From positions 2,979,001 through 3,043,000 of the forward strand of contig NZ_CP020947.1 of the NCBI RefSeq assembly GCF_000172795.2: 64,000 nucleotides of DNA, in the 5' to 3' direction. Origin of the DNA: Rhizobium sp. CIAT894. GTDB taxonomy: Bacteria > Pseudomonadota > Alphaproteobacteria > Rhizobiales > Rhizobiaceae. The position numbers and the translations under genes are program-made. Shown here piece after piece: positions 19,266-28,170 of this stretch. Numbering within the stretch: position 1 is the first letter of the stretch; each line of letters opens with the position of its first letter. The notes beneath the pieces were generated by a model. It saw only the letters and a program-made list of their open reading frames with translations. It was not told the DNA's origin and did not search any database.

Positions 19266-20087
19266 TCAGTCTATCTTTGCCTGTCGCCGGCTGAGCATGG
19301 TCATGACACCGAGCGCAATGAGAATGATGGTGAAGGAAAACAGTGTCGTCACCGTGCCGAGCGCATAGAGCACCGGCGTCGTGACATTGGTCGTCATGCC
19401 GTAGATTTCAAGCGGCAAGGTATTGTAGCTGCCGGAGGTCATCAAGGTGCGGGCGAATTCGTCATAGGAGAGCGTGAAACCGAACAGGCCGACGCCGATC
19501 AGGCTCGGCGCGATCATCGGCAGCACGACATGGCGGAAGGTCTGCCAGGAGCTGGCGCCAAGATCGCGCGCCGCCTCTTCATAGGCAGGCGAAAAACGGT
19601 TGAAGACGGCAAACATGATCAATACGCCGAAGGGCAGCGTCCAGGTCAAATGCGCGCCGAAGGCCGAGGAATACCAGGCAGGCTTCAACCCACCCTCCTG
19701 GAAGACGACGCCGATGCCGAGCGAAATGATGATCGACGGCACGACGAGGCTGGCGACCGTCGCATAGAACAGCGCCGTCGAACCCCGGAAACGGCGGCGG
19801 AAGGCAAGGCCGGCAAGCAGCGACACGACGACCGTTACCACCATCACCATCAGCCCGAGGGTGAAGGAACGCCGGAACGAGGCGCCGAAATCGCCGACCG
19901 CCTGCTTTTCGAACAGGTTGAAGAACCAATGGGTGGAAACGCCGTTCATCGGGAAGGTCAGCCCGCCGTCCGGCCCCTGGAAGGAGAGGATCAGGATCGC
20001 CGAAAGCGGGCCGTAGAGGAACAGTACGAAGACGATGAAGAAAATCGCCAGCAGATAGAATTCGAGGCCGCGTTTTTCGTGGTTCAT
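19266..20087 (-). CDS. ABC transporter permease, PotC-like
   Basis: Inner-membrane permease, 273 residues. I start at the ATG at 20087, preceded by AAGGAG at 7 bases; the frame is open to 20117, inside the preceding gene. The first span is LEFYLLAIFFIVFVLFLYGP. The EAA loop reads YEEAARDLGASSWQTFRHVV, near residue 165. It partners the next gene upstream. Confidence 0.9.
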   Translation of the reverse strand: MNHEKRGLEFYLLAIFFIVFVLFLYGPLSAILILSFQGPDGGLTFPMNGVSTHWFFNLFEKQAVGDFGASFRRSFTLGLMVMVVTVVVSLLAGLAFRRRFRGSTALFYATVASLVVPSIIISLGIGVVFQEGGLKPAWYSSAFGAHLTWTLPFGVLIMFAVFNRFSPAYEEAARDLGASSWQTFRHVVLPMIAPSLIGVGLFGFTLSYDEFARTLMTSGSYNTLPLEIYGMTTNVTTPVLYALGTVTTLFSFTIILIALGVMTMLSRRQAKID

Positions 20088-20088
20088 C

Positions 20089-20994
20089 TCAAAGCTCCTT
20101 GCGGATGTCGACGACACGCAGGATGGCCGCGACCATCAAGAGCACCACGGCCAGCAGCACCACGGCATTGGCGGCGGCGGCCGGATATTGCAGCAGCGAC
20201 ATCTGGTTTTTCATCATCAGCGCCACCGAAGCGCTCTGGCCGCCGGACATCACCTGCACGGTGGAAAAATCGGCCATCACAAGCGTGACGACGAAGATCG
20301 TGCCGATCGCCATGCCGGGCTTGGCAAGCGGAATGACGACGTTCCACAATACCTGCCAGCTCGACGCCCCGGCATCCCGCGCCGCCTCGAACAGTGACCG
20401 ATCGATGCGCATCAGCGTGTTGAAGATCGGCGTCACCATGAACAGCGTATAGAGATGCACCATGGCGAGCACGACGGCGAAGTCGGAATAGAGCAGCCAT
20501 TCGATCGGCTTGGGGATGACGCCCATTTCGATCAGCGCCGAATTGACGAGGCCGTTGCGCCCGAGCACCGGGATCCACGAGATCATGCGGATGATGTTCG
20601 AGGTCATGAACGGCACGGTGCAGACGAGGAAAAGGATCATCTGCGTCGAGGTCTTGCGGACGTGGAAGGCCAGGAAATAGGCGACCCAGAAACCGATGAC
20701 GAGCGTCAGCGCCCAGACGATGGCGGTGAATTTCAGCGTGTTGAGATAGGTCTTCCACGTTACCCATGAACCGAGCGTGTCGGTGTAGTTCATGGTGAGG
20801 AAATCGGGATAGAGGCCGGCGAAATCGTAATCCCAGAAGCTGACGACCGATATCATCGCGATCGGCAGCAGGAAAAAGAAGCCGAGAATGACGATCAGCG
20901 GTGTTGCCTGGAGATAGGAGATGGCTGAGGGGGAGAGGCGGAAAGAACGTCTGCCGCGGGCGCCCTCTTCCGTGTCTACTGCGATGGTTGCCAT
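20089..20994 (-). CDS. ABC transporter permease, PotB-like
   Basis: Inner-membrane permease, 301 residues. A basic cytoplasmic N-terminus precedes the first span (LIVILGFFFLLPIAMISVVS). The EAA loop is EAARDAGASSWQVLWNVVIP, near residue 200. GGAGAACGGGAT precedes the ATG. It is separated from the binding-protein gene by 412 bases holding RIME-like palindromes. Confidence 0.9.
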   Translation of the reverse strand: MATIAVDTEEGARGRRSFRLSPSAISYLQATPLIVILGFFFLLPIAMISVVSFWDYDFAGLYPDFLTMNYTDTLGSWVTWKTYLNTLKFTAIVWALTLVIGFWVAYFLAFHVRKTSTQMILFLVCTVPFMTSNIIRMISWIPVLGRNGLVNSALIEMGVIPKPIEWLLYSDFAVVLAMVHLYTLFMVTPIFNTLMRIDRSLFEAARDAGASSWQVLWNVVIPLAKPGMAIGTIFVVTLVMADFSTVQVMSGGQSASVALMMKNQMSLLQYPAAAANAVVLLAVVLLMVAAILRVVDIRKEL

Positions 20995-21036
20995 ATCCCG
21001 TTCTCCGTTATCTCATTGACAGGCACGGTAGAGGAT

Positions 21037-21350
21037 GCCGCCCCCTCATCCGCCTGCCGGCACCTTCTCCCCGCTGGGGAGAAGGGAATCGCGGCAGCGC
21101 CTGCGCCACCGCGGACCTTGCTTTGGGATGAGGAGGACTCAAAAAGACCCCTCCCCAACCCTCCCCACAAGGGGGAGGGAGCTACTGTGCCGCACCGCCT
21201 CTGGGCTCCCTCCCCCTTGTGGGGAGGGTTGGGGAGGGGAAAGCGGCAACCGGTTACGCCTCGATGAACTTGCAGTACGCGCCCCCAGTCTCGAACTCCC
21301 TCTTCTCCCCAGCGGGGAGAAGGTGCCCGAAGGGCGGATGAGGGGGCGGA
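21037..21350. repeat. Cluster of four RIME-like palindromes
   Basis: The 412-bp gap inside the transport operon holds four palindromic elements: CCTTCTCCCC-GCT-GGGGAGAAGG types at 21037-21086 and 21297-21350, in opposite orientation, and two CCCTCCCC-ACAAG-GGGGAGGG types at 21141-21182 and 21208-21241, also inverted to each other. The arrangement is itself a large nested inverted repeat. No gene is supported here. Confidence 0.75.
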
Positions 21351-21406
21351 GCGGAGCGACGTCTTGAGCATCAGCGAAAGACAATGCTTCTCCGCCCCCT
21401 CGCCGA

Positions 21407-22702
21407 TCAAGCCGCGATGAACTCGTTCCAGCGGCGGACCATGTAGCGGTCCTCGTCCATGACCGAGTTCCAGCAGGCGACCGCGCCCATGCGGGCTTCG
21501 AAGGAACCGCCGTCGCGCACGGCGCCGGCCTTTTCCATGACCTTGCCTTCGGGGGAGAGGATATCGCCCTGCGCCGGCTTGCCTTCGATCCAGTAGCCCC
21601 ATTCGTCGGCCGACATGAACTCTTTGGCGGTGTCCATGCAGGCGGAATAATAGCCCTGGCGGTTGAGATAGCCGCCGACCCAGCCCGACGTGTACCAGTT
21701 GATGTATTCGTAAGCCGCATCGAGCTCAGCGCCCTTGAGGTGTGCGGCAAGGCCGAGGCCGCCGCCCCAGGCGCGGTAGCCTTCCTTGAGCGGCTGGAAG
21801 GTGCAGGCAATGCCCTTGGAGCGGACGGCAGCGACAGCAGGCGACCACATCGACTGGATGACGACTTCGCCCGAGGCCATCAGGTTGACCGACTCGTCGA
21901 ACGACTTCCAGAAGGCGCGGAACTGGCCGTCGCCCTTGGTCTTGATCAGGAATTCGATCGTCTTGTCGATCTCTTCCTTGGTCATGTTGCCCTTGTCGGC
22001 ATATTTGATCTTGCCGGCGGCTTCCATGATCATCGCCGCATCCATGATGCCGATCGACGGGATGTTGAGGATCGCGGTCTTGCCCTTGAAGGCCGGATCG
22101 AGAATGTCGGCCCAGCTGGTGATCGGACGGCCGGTCAAGTCGGGGCGGATGCCGAGCGTGTCGGCATTGTAGATGGTGGGAACCATCGTCATCCACTGCG
22201 TCGGTTCCTTGGCGAATTTCTTGGAACCCTGGGCTTCGACGAAGCCGACGGTGTGCGGGGCCGTGCCCTGAGCAATGACGCTGTCCGCCTTGAGCTTGCC
22301 GTTGATGAACAGCGGCACGATCTTGTCGTAATATTTCAGCTTCTTGACGTCCATCGGCTGCAGGACGCCTGTTGGGAACACCTTCTTGGCGATCCAGTAT
22401 TCGACGTCGGCGATGTCGTAGCTGTCGGGCTGGGTGACGGCGCGCTGGGCGGCGGCGTCGGAATCGGTCGCCGTCATCTCCAGCGTGATGCCGAGATCGG
22501 CTTTGCACTTCTCGGCGATGGCATTGATGTTCGAAACACCGGTGCCGAACTGGCGAAGCGTGATGTTCGTCTTCGCCCATATGGTGGGAAAGCCGGTGAT
22601 GGCACCGGAGCCGGCGATGGCGCCGACGGCGGCAGCACCCGTCTTCAGGAGCGTGCGGCGGGATAGACCTTTGCCCGCGTTCGATGTCGTTTCAGTCGTC
22701 AT
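21407..22702 (-). CDS. ABC transporter periplasmic binding protein, PotD-like, Tat-exported
   Basis: Extracellular solute-binding protein of the spermidine/putrescine-like family, 431 residues. The N-terminus has a twin-arginine signal (LSRRTLLKTGAAAVGAIAG, residues 14-32), so it is probably exported folded. The mature start is TNITLRQFGTGVSNI. Later features are DVEYWIAKKVF and GYRAWGGGLGLAAHLKGAEL. It heads a minus-strand block with two permeases, a racemase, a flavin reductase and UPF0303; the ATPase gene lies 51 bases upstream in the same direction. Confidence 0.9.
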   Translation of the reverse strand: MTTETTSNAGKGLSRRTLLKTGAAAVGAIAGSGAITGFPTIWAKTNITLRQFGTGVSNINAIAEKCKADLGITLEMTATDSDAAAQRAVTQPDSYDIADVEYWIAKKVFPTGVLQPMDVKKLKYYDKIVPLFINGKLKADSVIAQGTAPHTVGFVEAQGSKKFAKEPTQWMTMVPTIYNADTLGIRPDLTGRPITSWADILDPAFKGKTAILNIPSIGIMDAAMIMEAAGKIKYADKGNMTKEEIDKTIEFLIKTKGDGQFRAFWKSFDESVNLMASGEVVIQSMWSPAVAAVRSKGIACTFQPLKEGYRAWGGGLGLAAHLKGAELDAAYEYINWYTSGWVGGYLNRQGYYSACMDTAKEFMSADEWGYWIEGKPAQGDILSPEGKVMEKAGAVRDGGSFEARMGAVACWNSVMDEDRYMVRRWNEFIAA

Positions 22703-22753
22703 GTCAGTTCCCCTTTTTGTTGATGTGGAAGGATGGTTGTTGATGGTGATTGT

Positions 22754-23842
22754 TCACGCAGGAGATCGGCCGAGAAGCACGGCGTCCTCGAGCGCCCAGC
22801 TGAGCGAGACGGCATCGCCGACTGAAACCGGCCGGGCGAAATAGTCGCCGTCGTCCGAGATGACGGTGAAGTCGTCGCTGCCGGCGCCGAGAACGGTGAT
22901 TTTTACGGAAGAGCCGCGATATTCGACATTGGAGACGATGCCGTTGAAGCCGAGCGTCCATTCGGTCGCCACCTGCAGGCGCACGCGATCGGTGCGGATG
23001 CCGATATCGACAGCTTCGCCGACCTCCCTGCCCTCGCCGCGCACGGAAAAGCTCTGCCCCTCCGGCACGGTCATGACGAGCACGCCGTCCTCGCTCGATG
23101 TCACCCGGCCGGTGAGCACGTTGTGATCGCCCATGAAGCGGGCGACGAAGGCGGTGGCCGGCTTCTCGAAAACCTCGCGCGGGGCCGCCGCCTGCTCGAT
23201 CCGGCCGTCATTCATGATGACCATGATATCGGCGAGCGCCATCGCCTCTTCCTGGCTGTGGGTGACATGCACGAAGGTGATGCCGAGCGATTTCTGCAGT
23301 TTCTTCAGTTCGGCGCGCATGCGGATCTTCAGGAAGGGATCGAGCGCCGACAGCGGCTCGTCGAGCAGCAGCGCTTCGGGATCGGTGATCAAAGCACGCG
23401 CCAGCGCCACACGCTGCTGCTGGCCGCCGGAAAGCTGGGCCGGCCGCCTGGAGGCATAGGGCTCCATCTGCATCAGCTTCAGCATCTCGAGCGCCTTGGC
23501 GCGGCGCTCCGCCTTGTCGACGCCCTTCATCTTCAGGCTGAAGGCGACATTGTCGATCAGGTCGAGATGCGGAAACAGCGCATAGGACTGGAACATCATC
23601 GCCGTGCCGCGCTTGGCCGGCGGAAAATCGGTGACGACTGTTCTGCCAAGCCGGATATCGCCCGAGGAAATGCTCTCATGGCCGGCGATCATGCGCAGCG
23701 TCGAGGTCTTGCCGCAGCCGGACGGGCCGAGGAAGCAGCAATAGGAGCCGGCCGGAATCTTCAGGCTGATCGCCTGGACCGCTGTCGTCGCCCCGTACAC
23801 CTTCGAAACGGATACTATATCGATCTCTGCCGCTTTCGACAT
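22754..23842 (-). CDS. ABC transporter ATP-binding protein, PotA-like
   Basis: ATPase of the importer just downstream, 362 residues from the ATG at 23842 (the ATG at 23845 is equally possible; AGGGGA lies just upstream). The frame is open to 23980 without a ribosome site. Walker [10 protein letters not shown], signature LSGGQQQR, Walker [12 protein letters not shown], His loop VTHSQEE (Ser in place of the usual Asp), and a C-terminal TOBE region are present. It is first in the operon and divergent from an FCD regulator. Confidence 0.92.
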   Translation of the reverse strand: MSKAAEIDIVSVSKVYGATTAVQAISLKIPAGSYCCFLGPSGCGKTSTLRMIAGHESISSGDIRLGRTVVTDFPPAKRGTAMMFQSYALFPHLDLIDNVAFSLKMKGVDKAERRAKALEMLKLMQMEPYASRRPAQLSGGQQQRVALARALITDPEALLLDEPLSALDPFLKIRMRAELKKLQKSLGITFVHVTHSQEEAMALADIMVIMNDGRIEQAAAPREVFEKPATAFVARFMGDHNVLTGRVTSSEDGVLVMTVPEGQSFSVRGEGREVGEAVDIGIRTDRVRLQVATEWTLGFNGIVSNVEYRGSSVKITVLGAGSDDFTVISDDGDYFARPVSVGDAVSLSWALEDAVLLGRSPA

Positions 23843-24110
23843 CATGCCTTCCCCTGTTCGAACAAGGCGATGCATCTCCCGTGCCAGTTCGGCAGACCAG
23901 CAATAACCCATTGTGAATAAAGGATTTTGCCGACGACAGATGCCAGACGGCAATTTATGGGCGCAGCAATGTCTGCACATGATTTAGGCTATTGTCTGCA
24001 ATTAAAGCAGACGTTCGTATACAATTCATTCGGCGCTTCGAGCACAAATTCCGTTTAACTTTTGCCGGGAAGCCGGATATGGTTTGCCGATCATCAGGAA
24101 ATCGATTTTC

Positions 24111-24821
24111 ATGAAATCCGCTGCCAAGGCCACGCAGGCCGAAGACTCCGCCGAAACCAGCACACAACTGATCCGTGATTCCATTCGCGAAGCAATCGTC
24201 GAGCGCAGACTTTCGCCCGGCACAAAGCTCTCGGAAAACGATGTCGGCAATCTCTTCAATGTCAGCCGCACGCTTGCCCGGGCGGCGCTGCAGGCGCTCT
24301 CCTATGAAGGCCTCGTCAGCGTCGCGAAAAACCGCGGCGCCTTCGTCGCCTATCCCTCGCCGGATGAGGCCCGCCAGATCTTTGCCGCCCGCCGCCTGGT
24401 CGAGCCCGGCATATTGCGCGAGGCGGCGGCGCGGATCACCGCCGATGACATCAGTCAGCTGAAGCAGCTTCTGCTGGAGGAAGGCCGCCTGATGAGCGAG
24501 CGTGGCCAGACGGCGCGGCGCGCCGAGATCAAGGCATCCGGCGATTTCCATCTGAGGCTGGCGGAAATCTCCGGCAATGCGATCATGCAGCGCTTCATGG
24601 AAGAGCTCGTGGCCCGCTCGTCGCTGGTGATCGCGCTTTACGGCCAGTCGACCGTATCGAGCTGCGGCCACTCCGAACATGGCGACATCATTGCAGCGAT
24701 CGAAGGCGACGACCTCGACCGCGCCTGCCGGCTGATGCTGCATCACATCGCCCATATCGAGGCCGATCTCGACCTGCGCGAACGCAAGAGCCTCGGCCTC
24801 AAGGAAGCTTTCGAACTCTGA
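24111..24821 (+). CDS. GntR-family regulator, FCD subfamily
   Basis: Transcription factor, 236 residues from the ATG at 24111 (AGGAAA upstream). The winged HTH covers residues 18-80 (IRDSIREAIVERRLSPGTKL, then DVGNLFNVSRTLARAALQAL). The C-terminal all-helical FCD domain has the usual ligand and metal residues (RRLVEPGILREAA, DFHLRLAEISGN, HSEHGDIIAAI). It is divergent from the transport/catabolic operon and probably controls it in response to its substrate. Confidence 0.9.
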   Translation: MKSAAKATQAEDSAETSTQLIRDSIREAIVERRLSPGTKLSENDVGNLFNVSRTLARAALQALSYEGLVSVAKNRGAFVAYPSPDEARQIFAARRLVEPGILREAAARITADDISQLKQLLLEEGRLMSERGQTARRAEIKASGDFHLRLAEISGNAIMQRFMEELVARSSLVIALYGQSTVSSCGHSEHGDIIAAIEGDDLDRACRLMLHHIAHIEADLDLRERKSLGLKEAFEL

Positions 24822-24886
24822 ATGCGTAAAAGACAGGCGCAGCTTTCCCCGCCCCGCAGCACCGATTCAAGCGGAAACTGCGAGGA

Positions 24887-25300
24887 TTACCAGGGCGTCT
24901 TCTTCGGCAGCATCTCGAAGGCCGCGAATATTTCCTCCGCGCCCATCGGCTCGCTGGAGCGCAACTTCACCGTTCCGTCACGCCCGACCAGAATCAGCCC
25001 GAACTCGCCGGACGGCGGCCCCTGCAACCGCTCCCTGATATCGTCGGCATCGAGGTCCCAGTCGTCGTCGAACAGCGCAAACGCGCCGCCGCCGGCGATG
25101 CTGAACACCTCGACGTCTTCCTCGATGAGGCGCATATGCGCCTTGCGCAGCCATTCATCCTGAATCACGGCGCGGTCGTCCTGCGCGTCGGCGAAGATGA
25201 TCAGAACCCGCTTCCTGTCGCGGAACTGCTCGAGCGATTGCGGTAGCCGAGGCTCGCGCCTGGGTGTGCCGATGAGTTCATGAACGATGGATTTCAGCAT
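24887..25300 (-). CDS. DUF4174 domain protein
   Basis: Small cytoplasmic protein, 137 residues from the ATG at 25300 (GAGGA 10 bases before; the ATG at 25309 abuts that site). DUF4174 features are RVLIIFADAQDDRAVIQDEW, a central acidic segment (FDDDWDLDADDIRERL) and FGLILVGRDGTVKLRSSEPM. The fold is thioredoxin-like, without a CxxC. Its function is unknown. Confidence 0.78.
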   Translation of the reverse strand: MLKSIVHELIGTPRREPRLPQSLEQFRDRKRVLIIFADAQDDRAVIQDEWLRKAHMRLIEEDVEVFSIAGGGAFALFDDDWDLDADDIRERLQGPPSGEFGLILVGRDGTVKLRSSEPMGAEEIFAAFEMLPKKTPW

Positions 25301-25423
25301 GGCATTCATTCCTCGCCCGTCACTGGCGGCGGGCTGTGCATGCCGGATTAAACGGCTGGGAATGAGCGAGGTTCCGCCGGGAAGCGGAAAAGGACCGCAG
25401 CCTTGGCCGCGATCCTCATCCCG

Positions 25424-25807
25424 TCAGTCGCGGTTCTGCTCTTCGGCCGCGTGGGCCGAAACGGCGACGAGATCGGCCGTGCCATTGGCAAGAAGGCGCT
25501 TGCGCACCAGCACGCGCATGACGCGCGCCGCCGTCGAGAAGGTCATCTGGTCGAGCGGGCCTTCGCCCTCCCACGGCTTGGTCAGCCGTTCGGTGACGGC
25601 GCCGACGATATTCATCGGCACGATATCGGTGCATGTGCGCATGGCTTCGAAAACGAAGCTGATGGGGATGACCCGTCCTTCGTGAGTGACGATCGGCTCG
25701 GTCAATTCGCTGTCCCATTCTTCGAAGGCGTAGAGCGCTTCGCGAAACAGCTGCTGGAGGTTGAACGGCGCGTGGCCGTCATGAAGTGGCGGCAGGGCAT
25801 TCATCAT
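25424..25807 (-). CDS. Conserved small protein of unknown function
   Basis: A protein of 127 residues from the ATG at 25807 (AGGAG 6 bases upstream). The composition is ordinary and no signal peptide or membrane span is seen. Segments such as NLQQLFREALYAFEEWDSEL and MTFSTAARVMRVLVRKRLLA look helical. I do not recognise the family. The upstream frame to 25945 lacks a ribosome site and is not used. Confidence 0.65.
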   Translation of the reverse strand: MMNALPPLHDGHAPFNLQQLFREALYAFEEWDSELTEPIVTHEGRVIPISFVFEAMRTCTDIVPMNIVGAVTERLTKPWEGEGPLDQMTFSTAARVMRVLVRKRLLANGTADLVAVSAHAAEEQNRD

Positions 25808-26091
25808 GTCTGTCTCCTCTTGATGGGTGGAAGCCAAAGTCCTCCGGTATCGGTCGCGCCAACGCGGGGAACGCGCGATTTGCTGCCCCTGCGAACCGAT
25901 TAACACGATTGATTCTATAGAGTAACGCGCCGGGGTAAAGCCCATTTATCGGCCATTACGGAAGCGAATTCCATAACACCCTGATATTTCAACGTGTTTT
26001 AGTTGAAATTTTCTCAGAGACCATCGTTCCGGAAAATCCATGCCGTCGGATACCGTTGGTGCGACCAGGCGAAAAAACGCTGAAAATTCAC

Positions 26092-26116
26092 GGAACCTTT
26101 ATCGCGGTAATCTGTT
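26092..26116 (+). promoter_or_regulatory. Candidate EcfG (general stress) promoter
   Basis: GGAAC at 26092-26096, a 16-base spacer, then TGTT at 26113 resembles the GGAAC-N16/17-CGTT promoter of alphaproteobacterial EcfG sigma factors, with one mismatch in the -10. It lies 40 bases before two small genes of a type often stress-induced. Confidence 0.4.
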
Positions 26117-26155
26117 TTGTTCTCATAATCGCAAAACAGTCTGGGGTTACCACCA

Positions 26156-26362
26156 ATGACGCAAATCCGAGAGCCGGAGCGCCGAAGCAGGATCCTGCGC
26201 GGCCGCCCCTATAGTCTTGATGAATTCGCCTCCAAATATGGCCTGGGCGGAGAACAGGCCGAGAGCCTATTCACCCGGTTCGGGCCCTCTTCGATCGAGC
26301 TCGACCTGCTCATGGCGGCCAAGCGCCGTTCGCCGGTTTTGCAGAACAAAATTGCTGAATAA
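26156..26362 (+). CDS. Small hypothetical protein
   Basis: A basic 68-residue protein (MTQIREPERRSRILRGRPYS, then a short helical DEFASKYGLGGEQAESLFTR). I do not recognise a family, although the EFASKYGL segment resembles the turn of small DUF3606-like proteins. It lies 25 bases upstream of the DUF2934 gene in the same direction, probably as one transcript. Confidence 0.6.
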   Translation: MTQIREPERRSRILRGRPYSLDEFASKYGLGGEQAESLFTRFGPSSIELDLLMAAKRRSPVLQNKIAE

Positions 26363-26387
26363 CGCCTTTAAAGAATGGAATGAATAG

Positions 26388-26627
26388 ATGAGCAGTCGAC
26401 GTCACGAATGGATCAGCAAAAGAGCTTATTCGATCTGGGAAGAACAGGGCCGTCCCCACGGCCGTGACGATGATCACTGGCGCCAGGCCGTTGCCGAGCG
26501 CGATGAATTGGAGCGCACGCAGGCCTCTTCCGACGGGCGCGAGGTGCTGGTGAAATTTCGCCCGAAGCCGCAACGGCCCGAAGTGCCGCGCGACGGCTGG
26601 GTCAACCCTTCGACAAAGGTCGGCTGA
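26388..26627 (+). CDS. DUF2934 domain protein
   Basis: A protein of 79 residues. The DUF2934 pattern is clear at residues 4-39: RHEWISKRAYSIWEEQGRPH, GRDDDHWRQA, then the helix AVAERDELERTQA. These short proteins are common in rhizobia and are of unknown function. A purine-rich stretch GGAATGAATAG precedes the ATG. Confidence 0.8.
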   Translation: MSSRRHEWISKRAYSIWEEQGRPHGRDDDHWRQAVAERDELERTQASSDGREVLVKFRPKPQRPEVPRDGWVNPSTKVG

Positions 26628-26640
26628 CTCGCGTCAGTGG

Positions 26641-26892
26641 CCGCCCTCGTCCTTCGAGGCCCCTGCGGGGCACCTCAGGATGAGGGCGGAGAGAGGGTGC
26701 GGCTTGTGGCGCCGAGAGCGGAGCGGCAGCCGTCCAGTCTGTGGACATGGCGCACCGATCGCTCGCTAGCTACATGGCGCCCATGTCAGCCTACCAACCA
26801 CACAGCACGCCGATGAGCCCACCCGCTATGCGGCACCACAATTAGCCCTCATCCTGAGGTGCCCCGTAGGGGCCTCGAAGGACGAGGGGGGG
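26641..26892. repeat. Composite palindromic repeat, left copy
   Basis: Starts with a palindromic arm (CCCTCGTCCTTCGAGGCCCC-TGC-GGGGCACCTCAGGATGAGGG, 26641-26690) and ends with the same arm inverted (26845-26892). A diverged spacer of about 150 bases lies between. The unit recurs at 27269-27507 in the same orientation, on the other side of the GIY-YIG gene. No gene is supported inside. Confidence 0.7.
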
Positions 26893-26954
26893 TGGCTGGA
26901 ACACCTCAAGCCTCACGATTGCTGCCTGCACACTCCCCATGCTAGCCTGCCGCT

Positions 26955-27251
26955 ATGGAAGTCACTGTCTACATCCTCCGCTGCAGCGACGGCTCTTATT
27001 ACACCGGGCTGACCAAGCAGGAGGTCGAGGCGCGTGTCTGGGAGCACAATGCCGGAACCTATGACGGCTATACCGCCAAGCGCCGCCCCGTCGAACTGGT
27101 CTTTACCGAAACCTACGACCTCATCATCGACGCCATCGCCCGCGAGCGGCAGATCAAGGGCTGGTCACGCCGCAAGAAGGAGGCGTTGATAGCGATGGAT
27201 TACGAGGCTTTGCCTGGTTTGTCGAAACGCGGGCCAATCGAGGCCAAGTGA
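26955..27251 (+). CDS. GIY-YIG nuclease-domain protein
   Basis: A 98-residue single-domain protein of the UPF0213/YhbQ-like group. The catalytic pattern is YILRCSDGSYYTGLT (the GIY-YIG element appears as VYIL...YYTGL), then a conserved Arg in VEARVWEHNAG, and a Glu/Arg-rich helix (ARERQIKGWSRRKKEALI) with KRRPVELVFTE. No target is known. It sits between two direct copies of a composite repeat. Confidence 0.88.
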   Translation: MEVTVYILRCSDGSYYTGLTKQEVEARVWEHNAGTYDGYTAKRRPVELVFTETYDLIIDAIARERQIKGWSRRKKEALIAMDYEALPGLSKRGPIEAK

Positions 27252-27268
27252 GCGCGGGTGGCCGGTGG

Positions 27269-27507
27269 CCGCCCTCGTCCTTCGAGGCCCCTGCGGGGCA
27301 CCTCAGGATGAGGGCGGAGAGAGGGCACCGCTTGCCTCACCTAAGAGCCAAGCAGCATGCCAGAGTCTGTGGAATGGCATGACACGGCGCACTGATCGTC
27401 CGCCAGCCACACGGCACTCCGATCACCCACCAGCCACGCGGCACAACGATCAGCCCTCATCCTGAGGTGTGGAGGCCGCAGGCCGGAGCCTCGAAGGACG
27501 GGGGCGG
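27269..27507. repeat. Composite palindromic repeat, right copy
   Basis: Second copy of the element at 26641-26892, with the palindromic arm at 27269-27320 and an inverted, altered arm at 27452-27507. From 27508 to 27852 I see no gene or recognisable signal. Confidence 0.7.
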
Positions 27508-27852
27508 GTGATGGGCGCTGCCCCATTTGCCGGTGCAGATACCGGTGGCCGGGCTCGCCTGCGAGAAAGCGGCCGCAATGGCACAGTCTAAACCGTCTCC
27601 GCTCCCATTAGAAACGCTTCATCAAGCATATTGGCATAAATCCAGGGGATAAGCGCTTTCTGCTCCCCCTGCCCGCGACATTGCCGCTCGACACTCTCCT
27701 TGCAAAATCGGAAACGGATGAGACTGAAAAACGTGTTCGTTCGCGCGCACGGATTTCATCTCGCCGCCAGGCGCGCCGCAGCATCGATTCCGATGCCCGG
27801 CCGATCCTGCTTATATTGGGGAAAAGCCTGAAACCCGCCGGGGCGGGCCGTG

Positions 27853-28047
27853 TCAGAAGACCTTGAGTTCCGTGCAAAGCGTCCGGTGGACCTCTGTCCA
27901 GAACAGTGCCAGCGGGCTGTCTCCGTTGCGTTCGGCAACGAGGGCGCGGATCAGCGCTTCGGAGCCCGCCATGTCCTGCCAACTGGATTTCAGGCCCTTG
28001 GCGGCCTGTTGGCATTCGGCAATCTCGAATGGTCTCTTGCTGTCCAT
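27853..28047 (-). CDS. Small hypothetical protein
   Basis: A 64-residue protein with a good ribosome site (GAGGAG 7 bases before the ATG). It reads MDSKRPFEIAECQQAAKGLK and is likely helical, with no signal peptide or membrane span. It lies upstream of, and divergent from, cinR. I do not recognise the family. Confidence 0.6.
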   Translation of the reverse strand: MDSKRPFEIAECQQAAKGLKSSWQDMAGSEALIRALVAERNGDSPLALFWTEVHRTLCTELKVF

Positions 28048-28097
28048 ATGAGGTCTCCTCGTGAAAGGCGCTAGCAGGCGGAGCCGGGATTGTCATT

Positions 28098-28113
28098 CCC
28101 CGCATATGTGGGG
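28098..28113. promoter_or_regulatory. cin-box-like palindrome upstream of cinR
   Basis: CCCC-GCATATGT-GGGG is a near-perfect 16-bp palindrome 57 bases before the cinR start. It has the same layout as the box upstream of cinI (shared pattern CCCCKCATMTGWGGGG), so it may be bound by CinR or another LuxR-type regulator. Confidence 0.6.
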
Positions 28114-28170
28114 ATGCCTTGTATTTGTGACGGTCCTCACGGTAGGATTGAGGGAACTGGGGCAGTGGAA

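Noticed and set aside
26641..27507. Insertion sequence
   Set aside because: No transposase and no target duplication; the repeats are intergenic palindromes.
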